Source: Microbotryomycetes sp. JL201
Lineage: Eukaryota > Basidiomycota > Microbotryomycetes
Assembly (NCBI GenBank): GCA_033819885.1
Contig: JAQYUZ010000002.1
Coordinates: 434,001-498,000 of the forward strand
Length of the DNA stretch: 64,000 nucleotides
Direction of reading: 5' to 3'
Shown here: piece after piece, positions 24,873 through 37,001 of the stretch
How positions within the stretch are numbered: position 1 is the stretch's first letter
How the letters are laid out: each line of letters opens with the position of its first letter
Notes under the pieces: generated by a model
Databases searched by the model: none
What the model was told of the DNA's origin: nothing
Seen by the model: only the letters and a program-made list of their open reading frames with translations
Position numbers and translations under genes: made by a program

Positions 24873-25216
24873 GCAATGATTAGCAAGATCTATAACGTCC
24901 GATCTTGAGCCATTTCTCACGAAGGCCGAGCGGTCCCGCGCGTGTCGTTGCCGGGCATTTGCTGCCGATCACTCAACGAAGGCGGCCTCTGTTGCTGTGC
25001 GGGACTCAATTGTGCAGGACCGGCACTATTGCTGAAGCGATGGCCACGTGGTTTCAAGTGATGACGAGAGTGATCGTCCGTTCAACCATTGATCCCCGCG
25101 CAGGCGCGAGTCAAAAATGCATTTCATACACCTCTACCCAAAATACGCAGTACAACAAAAACAGTCTATGCAGGCGCGTGAATAGATTCTGTAGCAGTGA
25201 AGTTGACAGGGCATGA
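24873..25216. other. Intergenic, nothing assigned
   Basis: About 345 bp between the orphan gene's 5' end and the carrier gene's stop. It should hold the orphan gene's promoter and the carrier 3' UTR. Confidence 0.35.
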
Positions 25217-26877
25217 TTAATCGCCGTCGTGAGCTGCTGCAGCTTGTCTAGAGTCTAAGATTTCTTTCGTCTTCTCGTACACGCTGCGACAAGGCGGTAA
25301 GCCATCAATAACGATCTTCACCAGAGCTCTGTTGCTGTCACTCACGCGAATGATGTACCAATGCTCGGCGCGACCTTCAGCAAGTTGCTGCTCAGGCCTG
25401 ACATTTTCTTTCGTCAGACAGGGTGAGCATAAAGTGTGATCCAGGTGCGTACCTCGATACAGTCCCTTCAAACCTTCAGTCCTTACTGTATACGTCACGG
25501 CCGTCCACGTCGAGTTATACTTGTCCTTCATGCCAGGCATACTTGCAACTTGCATCTTGCGTCGAAGAACGTCTAATGGGTAAGTGAGCTACAGTCAAGC
25601 CTGTCAGTGATCGGTCTCGCGAAGCTTACGACGAGAACCACTCAGCGGGACTTACAGTTTGTGAAATGCTGCCTGCTGCAGCTCCACATGCAAGTTTTGC
25701 CAACGTGCCCGGCGGTGTGTCGGGGTCGCGCGCCATGATTGCGGCTCGCAACGCCTCGTAAGCAGCGAAATTGATACCGACGTACGGCGCTGTAGGCTAC
25801 GGTCAGCCACGAGCTACTTGTAACCTTTCGGAAAACCGATCCTCACCAACTCCGAGCGCTGTTGGCGTCAGACCTCGGTACAAGCCCTGCACCCCACCCT
25901 CTTGTTTGTAAACTCGTCTACAAAGTCGAGCGAGTCAGGGTCGTTGCCAGAACAAGCGGAAGGAGCAGACGCACAATGTCATTGTCAAGATGCCCGTACT
26001 CTGTCTCGAGTTGGTACCGGCCATGCCCAGGCTAGCCGACTCAATCGAGAGGCGCGAGCGCACGAGGTCAAGCGCTGCCCGCAGAAAGTCAGTCGCGACA
26101 ATTCTCGCCCCAAAGATGTTCGTTTCACGCACGATATGTCGACACGACGCTGGCTATTCCCGCCAGTGAGCCGGCCAATAGTCGCCGTGGCGTGTCGATT
26201 TCATAGTCCCATGCGATCATGGCGCTCTTGATGAGTTCGTAGGTCGAGAATTGGACGGCCGAGTACGGCGCTATCCTGAGACAATTGATGCCGTTGCCCC
26301 GCATATAGCCTATTTGCGCACAAATGAGCCTCTTCGTTTGTGGTTGCGAGGATGCGCGTGACAGGCGGCTGACCTTTGAAACCCTCTTCCCTCCACATTT
26401 TGGCTAGGCTGGGAATGATACCATTGTATTGTGCATTCGGCCCCTGTACTTGCATGATAATCTGAGGCGAGCGAGACGAACGTCGGTCGGGATCAGCGAA
26501 CGGAGCAGGTCGGCAGACGGCGCGAGCCAAGCGGTCAGCGGCGTGTGCAGCGCAAATAGCGTGTGTGAGACGTACTTTTAGTCGCTCTAGAGGAGATACG
26601 ACTGTTCTCGAAGCTGCACCAGCCACGCCGCCCGCTGTGTACAAAGCGCCGGCGAGTCAACTCGCGGGCCCAACGAGCGCACATCCTATCGACCGAGAGA
26701 CTGACCGACGAACGCGCTCAGTGGCGGCAAAGGGATGTGTGGCAGCGGGTTTGTCCGAGTCCATGACAGCACGTATGCTGGCGCCGTCGGGCTCGAGCCA
26801 GAGACAGCAGTTGGGCGCGCAGCCGTCAAGCTCATAGGCGTCGCATCGTCGCGCGTCGTGTCAGTCGTAGCCGCCAT
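25217..26877 (-). CDS. Mitochondrial carrier, YPR011C (APS/PAPS)-like
   Basis: Inner-membrane solute carrier with three repeats. From ATG 26877 (MAATTDTTRDDATP) an N-terminal extension splices into LSAFVAGGVAGAASRTVVSP. The carrier signatures SPLERLK, YPLDLVRSRLS and YPLDVLRRKM are all visible, as are IIMQVQGPNAQYNGIIPSLA, YMRGNGINCLRIAPYSAVQF, YEGVQGLYRGLTPTALG-like and LLKVAPSIGTSFAVYEKTKE. The last junction (SIGTSF to AVYEKT) is restored with donor GC|GTGAGT. RGNGINC-RI-PYSAVQF is characteristic of the fungal YPR011C group, shown in yeast to move adenosine phosphosulfate species; related ATP-Mg/Pi and CoA carriers are alternatives. About eight introns. It is divergent from HSP104, with a 602-bp gap. 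Confidence 0.85.
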
Positions 26878-27479
26878 TGACCTCTGGCCATAGATGACGT
26901 GCGCGCCCGTCTGCTCTCAGGTGTCCGCGGAGTCGTCGGTAGCGTGAAAGACAGACTCGAACTTGGGTCACGTGAACGCATGTCTTCTTGTGCAGGGGTC
27001 GACTACCTTTGTGGAAGCTTTGTTCCAAGTCACAAAACTTGTAGGGCCACCGTTCCTAAAAATTGGACCCTTCTGGTTCTTGAACAATTCCATGCGCGAG
27101 TGGCAAAATCACTCTCATTTCTTCTGCACAGCAGCCATGCTCGTAGCGCTCACGTCTGAGCCGGCGTGTGGCGTTGTTTCTGACTCGACACAATCCTCAG
27201 GTTTCCCTGGGAATCCATGGAGGAAGCGCAAAAGGCGGGGGCAGGTCACGTGCAATCACGAAGGCGTACAGGACAGTGTCAGCAACGCAAGCACTTGTAT
27301 AGAGTTCCAGCTGCCGCTTGCGAGATGTTTTTAGCACCGGCAGTACTCCTTGCTAGCAGTTTCTCCAGCTTTCGAGCGGGTTCGAGGGCATTCTGCTGAG
27401 CTGCTGCGAGCCTCAGGCGCACAACTTCGAGCTGGGTCTCGAAGTCCTCGCTTTCTTCAGGACATACTTTTAGATACCC
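26878..27479. promoter_or_regulatory. Divergent carrier/HSP104 promoter region
   Basis: 602 bp between two divergent genes. It contains the heat-shock-element candidate listed separately, a CACGTG palindrome near 27247, and no convincing coding frame. Confidence 0.5.
27360..27395 (+). promoter_or_regulatory. Candidate step-type heat-shock element
   Basis: TTC occurs at 27361, 27371, 27381 and 27391, four direct units each exactly 10 bp apart. This is the arrangement nTTCn-(5 bp)-nTTCn that yeast Hsf1 recognises as a step-type element. It sits about 90-120 bp upstream of the HSP104 start codon, a typical distance for a heat-shock promoter. No perfect alternating nTTCnnGAAn trimer is present in the same place. 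Confidence 0.6.
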
Positions 27480-30400
27480 ATGACATCCAATTTCAACCCA
27501 ACAGAAGCAGCACAGAGAGCGATCGAAGCTGCCATTGCGCTTGCTAAGGAGCATGCCAACGCTGTAAGTCGGCTTCGGTCACCAAGCCACCAGCTCATGC
27601 GTTCGTACGGCCTTTGCTGACAGGCTCGCGCCCTTTATTCTTGCAGCAAGTTGTACCAGCACACTTGGCGTCTGCACTGCTGACGCCTGCAGTATCCGAC
27701 TCGGCGCAACCAGGCAACACGCTATTCCACTCGATCTTGAACAAAGGTGTGCACTTGGCACCGCGCCTACTACACTCGGGCTCGCAGAGCTGACAGTATC
27801 ATCCGTCCCACAGCTGGCGCGCAACCTGATCTCATTGCACGCGGCCTGTCTCGCACGATCGTTCGGCTGCCGTCTTCCGACCCCGCTCCCGATGACGTCG
27901 GCTTGTCGCCAGGCTCTGCCAAGGTGCTACAAACGGCGTCAAAGCTCGCAAAGGAAAAGAATGACACATATGTCGCACAAGACCATCTCATCATGGCCCT
28001 TGCCCAGGACCCTGCCATTGCTGCAATCTTGAAGGAAGGCGGCACAAACCCTGATGCGATCAAGCGCGCAGCCGAGCAAGTACGAGGCGGCAAACAAGTT
28101 AACTCTCGAGGAGCTGAAGATGGATTCGAAGCACTCTCGAAATACGCGCGCGACCTCACGGCCGAAGCCGAAGCCGGCAAGCTAGACCCCGTCATCGGCA
28201 GAGACAACGAGATTCGAAGATGTATCCGCATCCTTTCGCGACGGACAAAGAACAACCCGGTATTGATCGGTGAACCTGGTGAGTAGCGTTCAGTCAATTG
28301 TATGGCAACACGCACTTACGCGTTGGACTGCGTAGGAACGGGAAAGACCGCTGTCGCCGAAGGCCTGGCACAACGTATTGTGGCACGAGACGTTCCCGTC
28401 AATCTTCTCGGCCGGCTATGGTCCCTCGACATGGGTGCACTGACTGCCGGAGCCTCGTACAAGGGACAATTTGAAGAGCGGCTAAAAAGTGTCATTTCAG
28501 AGATTGAAAACTCGGAAGAAGGCGTGATCCTCTTCATCGACGAGATGCACACGTTGGGTAAGCTTTGTGGAACGGCAGCGGGGTACTGAAGCCTGGCCTG
28601 ACATTTATTTCTCTTACAGTCGCGGGCCAAGGTGCACAGGGAGGTGGCGTTGACGCGGCAAACTTGCTCAAGCCGGCGCTCGCCCGCGGCAAGATTCGCT
28701 GCATTGGTGCTACGACTCTGGCGGAGTATCGCAAGTATATCGAAAAAGATGCTGCGCTTGAACGACGATTCCAGCAAGTGCTTGTCAACGAACCATCTGT
28801 GCCAGACACAATCTCAATTCTCCGTGGCATCAAAGAAAAATACGAAGTGCATCACGGAGTGACCATCTTGGACGCCAGTCTTGTCTCTGCCGCCACCCTC
28901 GCCCATCGCTACCTGACTGCACGCCGCCTACCCGACTCTGCCATAGACCTTGTTGACGAGGCCGCGTCTGGCGTCGCCGTCGCTCGTGACTCGCTACCAG
29001 ATGAGGTCGACAAGCTCGAGCGCGCCAAACTTCAGCTCGAGATTGAACTGCACGCGATCAAGGCAGAGCTGGCGAAGAACAAGAAGGACGAAGTAGCAAA
29101 ACAAAAAGTCGAGGAATTGCAAGCCAACATCTCGCGTATCAACGAGGAGCTTCAACCTATCATGGCACGATTTCAAGCAGAAAAGGCGAAGAGTGACGAG
29201 ATTTCAAGCGTCAAGCGGAAAATGGACGAACTCAAGGCCAAGGCTGAAGACGCCGAAAGACGATACGATCTGGCAACTGCAGCCGACATTGTTCACGGTG
29301 CTCTTCCTGACTTGGCTGCCAGGCTACAAATTCTTGAGGCACAAAAACGCGACGAGGACGCGGCCAAACGCGCAAGTGGTGCCGACGTGCTCGCTGGAGA
29401 CACGGTTACACCAGAACACATTCAAGCCGTCGTTGCACAATGGTCAGGCATCCCAGTACAAAACCTGCGAATGACGGAGAAACAAAAACTGCTCAAGATG
29501 GAAAAGATTCTCCGTCGCCAGGTCATCGGTCAAGAAGAGGCGATCAAGGCCGTCAGCGACGCTATCCGCCTTTCTCGCTCCGGACTCTCGAATCAGGATC
29601 GTCCAATTGCATCGTTCCTGTTCGTGGGACCTTCCGGCACTGGCAAGACAGAATTGACGAAGGCGCTTGCCAAGTTCTTGTTCGACTCGCCCGACGCCAT
29701 GATCCGAATCGACGGCTCGGAATATTCCGAGAAACACTCGATTTCGCGTCTGATCGGTTCTCCTCCAGGCTACGTTGGACACGACGAAGGCGGACAGCTG
29801 ACTGAATACGTGCGCCGAAAGCCATACTCTGTCGTTTTGGTTGATGAGCTCGAAAAGACTTCGCGCGAGTTTGTGCAGCTTTTCTTGCAGGTCTTGGAGT
29901 AAGTTACTCTAATGCCTTCTCTGATGGTCGTGTTGCTGACTGGTTTCTTGCAGTGACGGCCGCTTAACCGACTCTCAAGGTCGCGTGGTCTCGTTCAAAA
30001 ATACAGTCATTGTCATGACGAGCAACCTTGGCGCCTCATATCTCAACGACTTGCCCGACGATGGTTCAGCTATTCCTCCGGAGACAAAGGAGCTCGTACA
30101 CGGTGCGATTCGCGCCCACTTGCCTCCAGAGTTCATCAACCGTATCGATTCGATTATTGTTTACAACCGACTCAGCCGCAAGGATGTTCGCAACATCGTC
30201 AACGTCCGGATTGAAGAGGTGCAGAAGCGCTTGCGTGGCAATGGCCGTGACATTACGCTTGACCTGTCTCCGGCAGCTCTCGACTTCCTCGGCTCGGTTG
30301 GTGAGTTTCATTTCCGCGCTTGTGCATTGTGGTGGGACTTGCGACTGACTTGTCAATTCTTACAGGCTATCACCCAACTTACGGTGCTCGTCCGCTGAAC

Positions 30401-30604
30401 CGCGCCATCCAGACTGAGCTGCTCAATCCGCTGTCGGCCATGATCATTGCCGAGCAGATTCGTGACGGCGAGACGGCTCACATTGATTGGGATGCCAAGG
30501 CGAACCGTCTCGTTGTCAAGCCTAATCACGACGCGATCGCAATGGATTTGGACGACGAGGCAGACGAGTCTGCTGACGACATTGAAGTAGAAGAATTGGA
30601 TTAG
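27480..30604 (+). CDS. HSP104: Hsp104 disaggregase (ClpB family)
   Basis: Hexameric AAA+ disaggregase that threads aggregated proteins through its pore. Exon 1 starts [18 protein letters not shown]; six introns follow. The N-domain (about residues 1-150) includes [17 protein letters not shown]1 has [20 protein letters not shown], Walker [14 protein letters not shown], pore loop [13 protein letters not shown] and Walker [11 protein letters not shown]. The coiled-coil M domain runs from roughly [14 protein letters not shown] to [16 protein letters not shown]2 has Walker [16 protein letters not shown], pore loop [12 protein letters not shown] and Walker [10 protein letters not shown]. The C-terminus is acidic, ending DDIEVEELD, as in cytosolic/nuclear Hsp104 rather than mitochondrial Hsp78, and there is no presequence. 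Conservation near [18 protein letters not shown] is looser than in ClpB. Length is about 900 residues. Confidence 0.95.
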
Positions 30605-30879
30605 GCCAGGGCCAAGCCATCGTCGTCTCAGTCTGCAACACGATTGGCGGAGGCGACAGAAACAGGAGATTCGCAGATAAACAAGAAAAGGAGTCGACTC
30701 GTGCATGAACAACAGGGACGACGCAAAAGCAAGCGGGCTTGAGTTTGCGGCCCGAGTTTGTAAAACAGGTTTTTGTAGACTTTAGGCTTTCCTTGCAAAT
30801 ACGATGAGTTCCTTGATCACGTGATCGCTCATATCCTCCGCTCCCTCTGCACTTGTTTCGAAAGACCCACGGAGGCGTC

Positions 30880-32110
30880 ATGGCGAGCACGTTCAAAGCA
30901 TGGTCGCGTACAACTCCAGAAGCGGCCCTGCAGCAAGTCGATGTTGGCGCACCCAGCGCTGATGAACTGCAGCCAACAGAGATACTCGTCGAGACGTACG
31001 CAGCCGCCCTCAATCCAGGTGAATAAGACACAGATGAATGGACTCTTTTTGTGCTGACCAAGACGCCACGCAGTCGACACTCAGCTGCGAAACTTATCCA
31101 TCTTTCGGCTCGGTTCGCTTGCGCACCCAAAAGGCGTCGCGGCCGACTACGCAGGCGTAGTGCTCGCTGTTGGGAATGCCGTGACTGACTTCAAACAAGG
31201 GGACGAGGTTTTTGGGATGCAGTTCCAAGCGGCAAGTCTGACACGCGCCAGCGGACCCTGTGACGACATTTGTTGATCGGGACATGAGCAGATCCCGAAA
31301 CCGATACAGGGCGCACTATCACAAATCATTTTGGTGGATGTCAAGGCTTCTCCCACGGTCCTCAAGCCGTCGCATTTGAGCTGGGCACAGGCGGCATCTT
31401 TGCCACTCGTCTGGTTGACTGCCCAAACGTGCCTGGCACCTCCTTACACGATCAAGCCGCCAACAGACTTTACCAAGTCTCCTACAATCGTCGTGCTGGG
31501 TGGCTCCAGCTCCGTAGGCTTATACGCCGTCCAGATCGCTAAGCAAACGCTCGGCGCCAGGGTCATCGCGACCTGCTCGAGTCGCAATGCTGCATTCGTC
31601 CGAGACAATCTGGGCGCGGACGTTGTTGTCGATTACACCTCTGAAAACGTGGTGGACCGACTGCTCGAGCTTCGTCCTGAAGAAGGCTACACAGCCATCA
31701 TCGACTGTGTTGGAGGTATCGACTTGATTCCTCACTTGAACGCGTTACTTGCTGCTCGCAACAAGCAGCTGTACCCAGAAGGCGGATCATACACGACAAT
31801 CGTCGGAGACAAAACTGATAGAAGCCGGCTAGGTGGAAGCACGATCTACCTCTGGAACCCGTCAATGGTCATTCGCCATCTCAAAGGCTGGCTCGGCCTT
31901 GGGCCGCGGTACGCTTGTATTGGCTTGACGGCGAGTGCAGAGTATTTGCAAAAGGCCGTTGAAGCGACGAAGCCGGACCGCCCTAGAGAGACTGTCGTGC
32001 AGATCGATTCCGAATACGAGTTTGAGAATGTGCCAAAGGCCTTCGAGAGGCTAGATTCTGGCCGGGCGCGAGGCAAGGTCATAGTCCGAGTGAAAAAGGA
32101 TGATCGGTAA
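30880..32110 (+). CDS. MDR-family enoyl reductase/quinone oxidoreductase
   Basis: NAD(P)-dependent medium-chain reductase without a zinc-binding signature. ATG 30880 gives MASTFKAWSRTTPEAALQQV. Exons then give TEILVETYAAALNP, VDTQLRNLSIFRLGSLAHPK, GVAADYAGVVLAVGNAV and GDEVFGMQFQ. The last exon carries ASLPLVWLTAQTCL, the nucleotide-binding motif VLGGSSSVGLYAVQIAKQ, GADVVVDYTSENVV and ends KVIVRVKKDDR. The GADYAG-like and GGSSSVG motifs match the ToxD/RTN4IP1 group. The substrate is unknown. Its stop is 48 bp from that of the convergent GNAT gene. Confidence 0.85.
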
Positions 32111-32157
32111 TGCAACAACATGTATAGACAGTGAGCTTGACAAACTCGACAACGTGC

Positions 32158-33026
32158 TCATGGAACGGTGACATTTCGAAAGTCAGCCATGACGATGACT
32201 GGGCCGCCATTGTGCACCATAGGCTTTCCCTGCCCGCGACATCCGTCCTCATCACACTCTCCCTTTGCTATCCACTGCTCTGCGAGCTTTTCGAATCCGA
32301 GCCTAGCGTATATCGCCGCGAGTCGGTCTGACGACGTCTCGAGGAGGACAGGCGTCGTCGGGCCAACTCGCATCAGTCCGTCTTGGACGAGCCGTCCAGC
32401 CAGACCCCGGCCCCTCATGCTGGGGTCGACTGCAATGATCTGAAGGTACAGGCAATCGATCGGCCTGAGTTTGCTACGCGTATGAGCCTTGAAAGCAGCT
32501 TTTTGCATGCTCTTGACGAGCGCCTCAAACTGTTCTATCCGAGTCTTTGTATGATAACCGAGCTTCCAAGGCAGCATAAGCGTGGCAAAGCCAGAATTGA
32601 GAATGTCTGTCGGATTGTCGAGGATGCGCGAGCCGGGCAGCGACCACATGGCGGCGCCGACAATCATTTGCGACGATCTTGGCCTCATGATGCGGATCAA
32701 ACCTTTCGACAGCCGGACTGCGGCAACGAGCGCAACGTAAAAGTCCAATCGGTTGCGGTTTGACGATTTGAGCTTGCGTGGTGGCGGGAATGGGATCTCG
32801 TCTGGGATTGTCTTTGACCGAAAAAACCACTGATGGTTCCAGCTGTGTCGGAAATTACTGTTGGACAGAGCTCTGTCAGCTGGCGAATGGCTGATCGTGT
32901 CCAAGACTGGCCGGGAGCGCACTTGTACAGAAACACGGCAACGGCTTGATCGTCTTCAGGCTGGGCGTCTCTGATCTCGAGCTCATCTTTGCTGTCTTGC
33001 AGGAGGCTGGCCGCAGGGACTGTCAT
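32158..33026 (-). CDS. GNAT-family N-acetyltransferase
   Basis: Acetyl-CoA-dependent acetyltransferase. Start MTVPAASLLQDSKDELEIRD (33026). The first intron joins AVAVFLY to NNFRHSWNHQWFF. The acetyl-CoA binding motif is visible as YLQIIAVDPSMRGRGLAGRL (R-G-x-G-x-A), followed by LETSSDRLAAIYARLGFEKL, the usual motif B. The end is MADFRNVTVP. It is a single-domain fungal GNAT; the substrate cannot be read. Confidence 0.85.
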
Positions 33027-33307
33027 CCTATGAGCTTGCTAGTCGGGATGTTGCGGGGCCCAAGCGAGGCAGGACAGCGCCGGGAGGTCAATCGGGAACA
33101 CGGCGAGCGCTTCCGATGCTGTCAGGATAAGGCTGAGGTAAAGAGAGCAAGGCGGACGTAACCTTGAGCAACGGAGAGAGCAAATGTGCCGGTGTCTGTG
33201 ATTTCGCCCTCGGCGTGCTCGACTTGCCCTTCGCCGAGATCCAGCCCGGCGTCCCCGAGCGAGCCGCCGCGAGAGGTCCGTGAGCAAGACCAACCAGCTC
33301 TACCACC

Positions 33308-35150
33308 ATGACGTCGCAAGATGTGCGCGACATCATGTCAATCAGCCAGCCGTCGCCAGCGCACGGCCTCAAGCTCGGCCAACCGCCTCAGCGCCGCTCG
33401 ACCGCCGGTCGCTCGTCTGGGCCGCCCCAGTTCGATGATAAGAAGCGTCCGACCGGCATCGCGCGCGAGCTGTACGCGCTCATTGGCGACAACGCGCCGT
33501 CGCTCGCGCTTGCGCCGCCGAGCAAGCCAAAGTTCAAAGACCGCATCAAGCGCAGCGGCGCACAGATCCATTGGCGCCTGTCGTCGTTTACAAATCCTAG
33601 CAGGGGCGCAGGCGAGCCAGAGACGGACGAAAAGCTCGCAGAAGCGCGCAAAAAGCTCCAGCTCCGGCACTGGGTTCGCGATCTGCCCACGAACCACGTC
33701 GAGGGCGCCTTGGACACAAAGTTCCAAAAGTTCAACACGTCCAGTCAGCCCTACTCGTATACAAGCGACGAGTACGAGCAGTATCTGAAAGGTGCGGCAT
33801 TGGCGCGTCTTGTTTGACCTTTCTTGCAGCGAAGCTGACATCCTTGCGATTCGTTGCAGACCCATCATGGACAAAGGAAGAGACAGACCACCTGTTTGAG
33901 CTCGCGCACCAGTACGATTTGCGATTCATAGTCATGGCGGACCGGTGGAGTCTCCCGACCGAGCGGACTGTCGATGTGCGACCATACAAAGTTCTCGCAT
34001 GACAAGGATACTTACAACGTTCAACATATCTCACAGATGCTCAAAGCGAGGTACTATTCTGTCTGCCGCTCGCTCATCGCAAACAGACCTCGCGACACGG
34101 ACAAGATGACGCCTGAGGAGAAGGAACGCTCCGACCGGCAACGGCAAGAATTGCTCGCAAGCTTCCACTTTGACATCAGTGAGCTGCACATCCTTGACAC
34201 AATGCTAGCTTATGCTCACCCGACCGGACCCCCATAGACCGTGAAACTGAGCGAAAGGCGTACCTTCGGTCGCTCTTGTCACGAACGCCGCAACAAATCG
34301 CAGACGAGGATTTCTTGTACATAGAGAGCAGGCGCCTGGAACAATCCTACAACAAGATGGCGGCAGAGAGGGCCGAACTCCTCAAAATTCTCGGCGGACG
34401 GGAAGGCATAGGAGCGCAAGGCGGTGTGCAGGTTGGCGCAGGAGGCGGTGTCAAGGGTGCCAACGTTAGAGACGGCGACCGCAAGAGAAAGAGTCAGCCT
34501 GGCTGGGAATTCGAAGGTCTCAACGGTGCCGGTTTGCCAGAAGGCTGGGCCGGGGAGGGCAGCAAGCGCAAGGCGACGGCTGCACAAGGTGAGTGGGGCG
34601 CACGTGCCGCTTCAACCCAGACACTGAGCCCAAGCCGTTTCCTACCAGACGCCGCGAACTGTATTGAGCGACATCCTGCGCCGTCCGTCTCTGCACCAAA
34701 AGCAAACCCGTGGCCGTCTGTCGGCGTGAGGTCTTCACGAATCGCGCCTGTCAAGTCTGGCGTCGCCAATAAGGTCTCGGCTGCCTTGACAGAGCTCGGC
34801 TTCTCTACACATCTCATTATGCCGACAAAAGGCAACATTGAAAAGCTCGAACAGCTCCAGACGACGCTCGCGCACTTGATTGAACTCAAAAAGGCAGCTG
34901 ATCGCATCGAAGGAGAGCTGAGAACGGTCAACAAAAAGAAGAATTTGCTACTTGGCATCGAGGAGGAGCCTGACGTCAAGCGCGAGGACGGTGACGATGG
35001 CAGAGGGGATCGGGAGAGTTCTGCAGCAGCGAGGGTCAGTCCGTACCACATTCCGATAGAATGACGCTCGCTGATCAGATGACGCCTCCGCAGAATAAGC
35101 GCAGCGCTTCAGCGTCCTCAAATCCGGCGAATAAGCGAGCACGGCATTGA
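33308..35150 (+). CDS. SWC4: Swc4/DMAP1 subunit of SWR1 and NuA4
   Basis: Shared subunit of the H2A.Z-depositing SWR1 complex and the NuA4 acetyltransferase. Start MTSQDVRDIMSISQPSPAHG. The conserved DMAP1/SANT-like part reads HWVRDLPTNHVEGALDTKFQ, FNTSSQPYSYTSDEYEQYL, DPSWTKEETDHLFELAHQYD, FIVMADRW and, after an intron, MLKARYYSVCRSLIANRP. RKAYLRSLLSRTPQQIADED follows. The C-terminal helical part has LTELGFSTHLIMPTKGNIEK. The last intron (donor AGG|GTCAGT, acceptor GATCAG) adds MTPPQNKRSASASS and a basic end KRARH; reading through would end at ...YHIPIE (35064). Confidence 0.9.
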
Positions 35151-35247
35151 CGTCTGCGAACAGGGTTCGAGAACAAGGTTGGCATGGCATAATACTCTAG
35201 CATGTTGAAAGGTTTGTAGCATTTCCCTCTGTCGCTCCGGTCAATGT

Positions 35248-36685
35248 TTAAGCGGTCCAGCACACGCCTGCTCGTTCTTCGTGCCCTGAGCTCGAAAAAG
35301 TCAGCAATCGGGTGTGAGGGTTGCGAGGCGTAACGCCACCTTACAGTATCTATAACCCTCAGCGATGGCACACCAGTGACTCCATGCGGCGAGCAAGATG
35401 AGGACGTGGAAAATCTGATGAGAAGCGCCTACAATGTCGAATCTACCGGGCGCAAACCGTTCCGGCACGCGTTCCGCGTACAGCACGGCCCCTAGGATGT
35501 ATCTGAAAAATAGACATGTTAGTACGAGACGGGAGTCTTGGCAACTTTGAGTCCTACAAGAAGCCTCCAAGTGCCAGCCACTGAAGCGACAAGCTTTGAG
35601 ACGCTCGCTCAAGCTGATCGAGATTGAACAATGAGAACAATCAGTAACGTTGGAAGCAGTCTGAGTCCTTGTGCTGACTTACTCCATAGCGCACGACAGC
35701 GTGACCGACGGGAACAACGGCGCTAAGACCCATACCAATGAAAACCCAAGCTCGGAACCTCCGGTACTCCGGAGTTCGTGCATGCGGTGCAAGGACAGTG
35801 TACGCGGTACCTGCGCCTGCAATATAGATGGCTGAGATGTAAAGCGTGCGCAAATGTGGGTCGCCTGGTTCGTTGTCGTGCGTCAGGGCGTGCCGCGTCG
35901 CACATGCAAGCTACGTACAAAAAAAACCGTATCTCACTGCCGGAACGAACGTTCCGCTAATCAGGACGACGATGCCGAGGTAATCTAGCTGATTCCATCG
36001 ATGTGCAACCTGGTCAAGGGGGAGTTGCTCAGCGAAAGCACAATTTTCGTACAAGCATTCAGCATCTGACAAGGAGCACGCTGAGCTTACAGCCTTTGAA
36101 TGGCAACTGAGAGTATGGAACGTTCCTGAGAACCCTGTGCATAGAGAGTCGGGTTAAGCGGCGTTTTGAAGAAGGGAAACAAGCAGTGCAGACCTAGGCA
36201 GATGGCGGCAGACACAAAAAAGGTCACGAAACCGATTAGATCAATAAGCTGTACACTGGGTCGCGTAGAACCGGGAAACGGATTTGGCATCGGTGCAACA
36301 GGGGCTGTCCATCCCCGGCGACCTGAGTGTGCGGTCGTGTGTTCCGTGGAGAGTATAGTCGCATAAAGCAGGGTGCCCACAGCAACGATGGAACCCAATG
36401 CATGAGTCCACTGCTCGAGCAGATAGAAGCATTCAGTGTCCGCTCGGCGTTTCGGGCAGGAGCGATTCGCACAATGTTGACCGTCTCGTTGTGCGCGGCG
36501 AAGACGCTTTCGAAACAAAGCTTGTACGAATTCAGCGTTGGTCGGTAACCGGTGATGATGTAGGCGTTGTCGATGCGCCAGGGCTCGAGCTCGTCATGCG
36601 TCAACAACCGCGGGTGGCCGTCCTTCGCTTGCACGCCATGCTTAGGCTTGAGGTGATCGTTTTGTGAACGCTTGCGTGGTGGCAT
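35248..36685 (-). CDS. PAQR-family receptor (Izh/adiponectin-receptor-like)
   Basis: Seven-transmembrane PAQR protein; yeast Izh members affect zinc and lipid homeostasis and related proteins have ceramidase-like activity. ATG 36685 gives [17 protein letters not shown], then [20 protein letters not shown] and [20 protein letters not shown] with N-E-T-x-N-I, the family's conserved entry. Exons give [76 protein letters not shown] and [19 protein letters not shown] (the HQxxH metal-site region). After EGYRY the reading is less certain: a splice (GTAAGG to CTCAG) gives [12 protein letters not shown] and a stop at 35248. Convergent with SWC4, 97 bp apart. Confidence 0.85.
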
Positions 36686-36920
36686 CTGGGCGCTGATAGC
36701 CTGCGAGACCCAAGTCTGCGGTTTCACGTGGTTAACGACGAGTAGCTTTGTTTAAGAGTGATCGAAGGCAGCTCGAGCCTCTGCGCATTCCGAAATACCT
36801 TCTGAGGCACTTCGTGGTAGTAAACTGGTACTTTGATTTCGAAAGACCACTTAAGCCTCCTATTCCGCAGTATTCGATTGAAAAATTATGATCCACAAAC
36901 AGCTCCGGGTTCATGTACAA

Positions 36921-37000
36921 GACGCAGTGGTTTAATGGTAAAATTGGGCATTGCCACTTACAAGCTTGCCTAGCTCCGGGTTCGATTCCCGGCTGCGTCA
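36921..37000 (+). tRNA. tRNA-Gly (GCC), intron-containing
   Basis: The 5' acceptor strand GACGCAG pairs with CTGCGTC and is followed by discriminator A. The D arm is GTTT-AATGGTA-AAAT and the T arm CCGGG-TTCGATT-CCCGG. The anticodon stem GGGCA/TGCCT closes a 16-nt stretch beginning TTGCCA, which equals a seven-base loop with anticodon GCC plus a nine-base intron after position 37. A T7 run follows as Pol III terminator. It is identical to the copy at 53826-53905. Confidence 0.93.
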
Positions 37001-37001
37001 A

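Noticed and set aside
24583-24876. Minus-strand frame resembling a signal peptide (LHAVPLLPVLLVFVAPTVLA)
   Set aside because: It begins at TTG, not ATG; the overlapping frame starting MPFLFS has an ATG and splices cleanly into the downstream orphan gene.
27067-27090. GGTTCTTGAACAATTCC as a perfect heat-shock element
   Set aside because: Only two adjacent units are in register (TTCttGAA); the third is off by one base, so it does not form a trimer.
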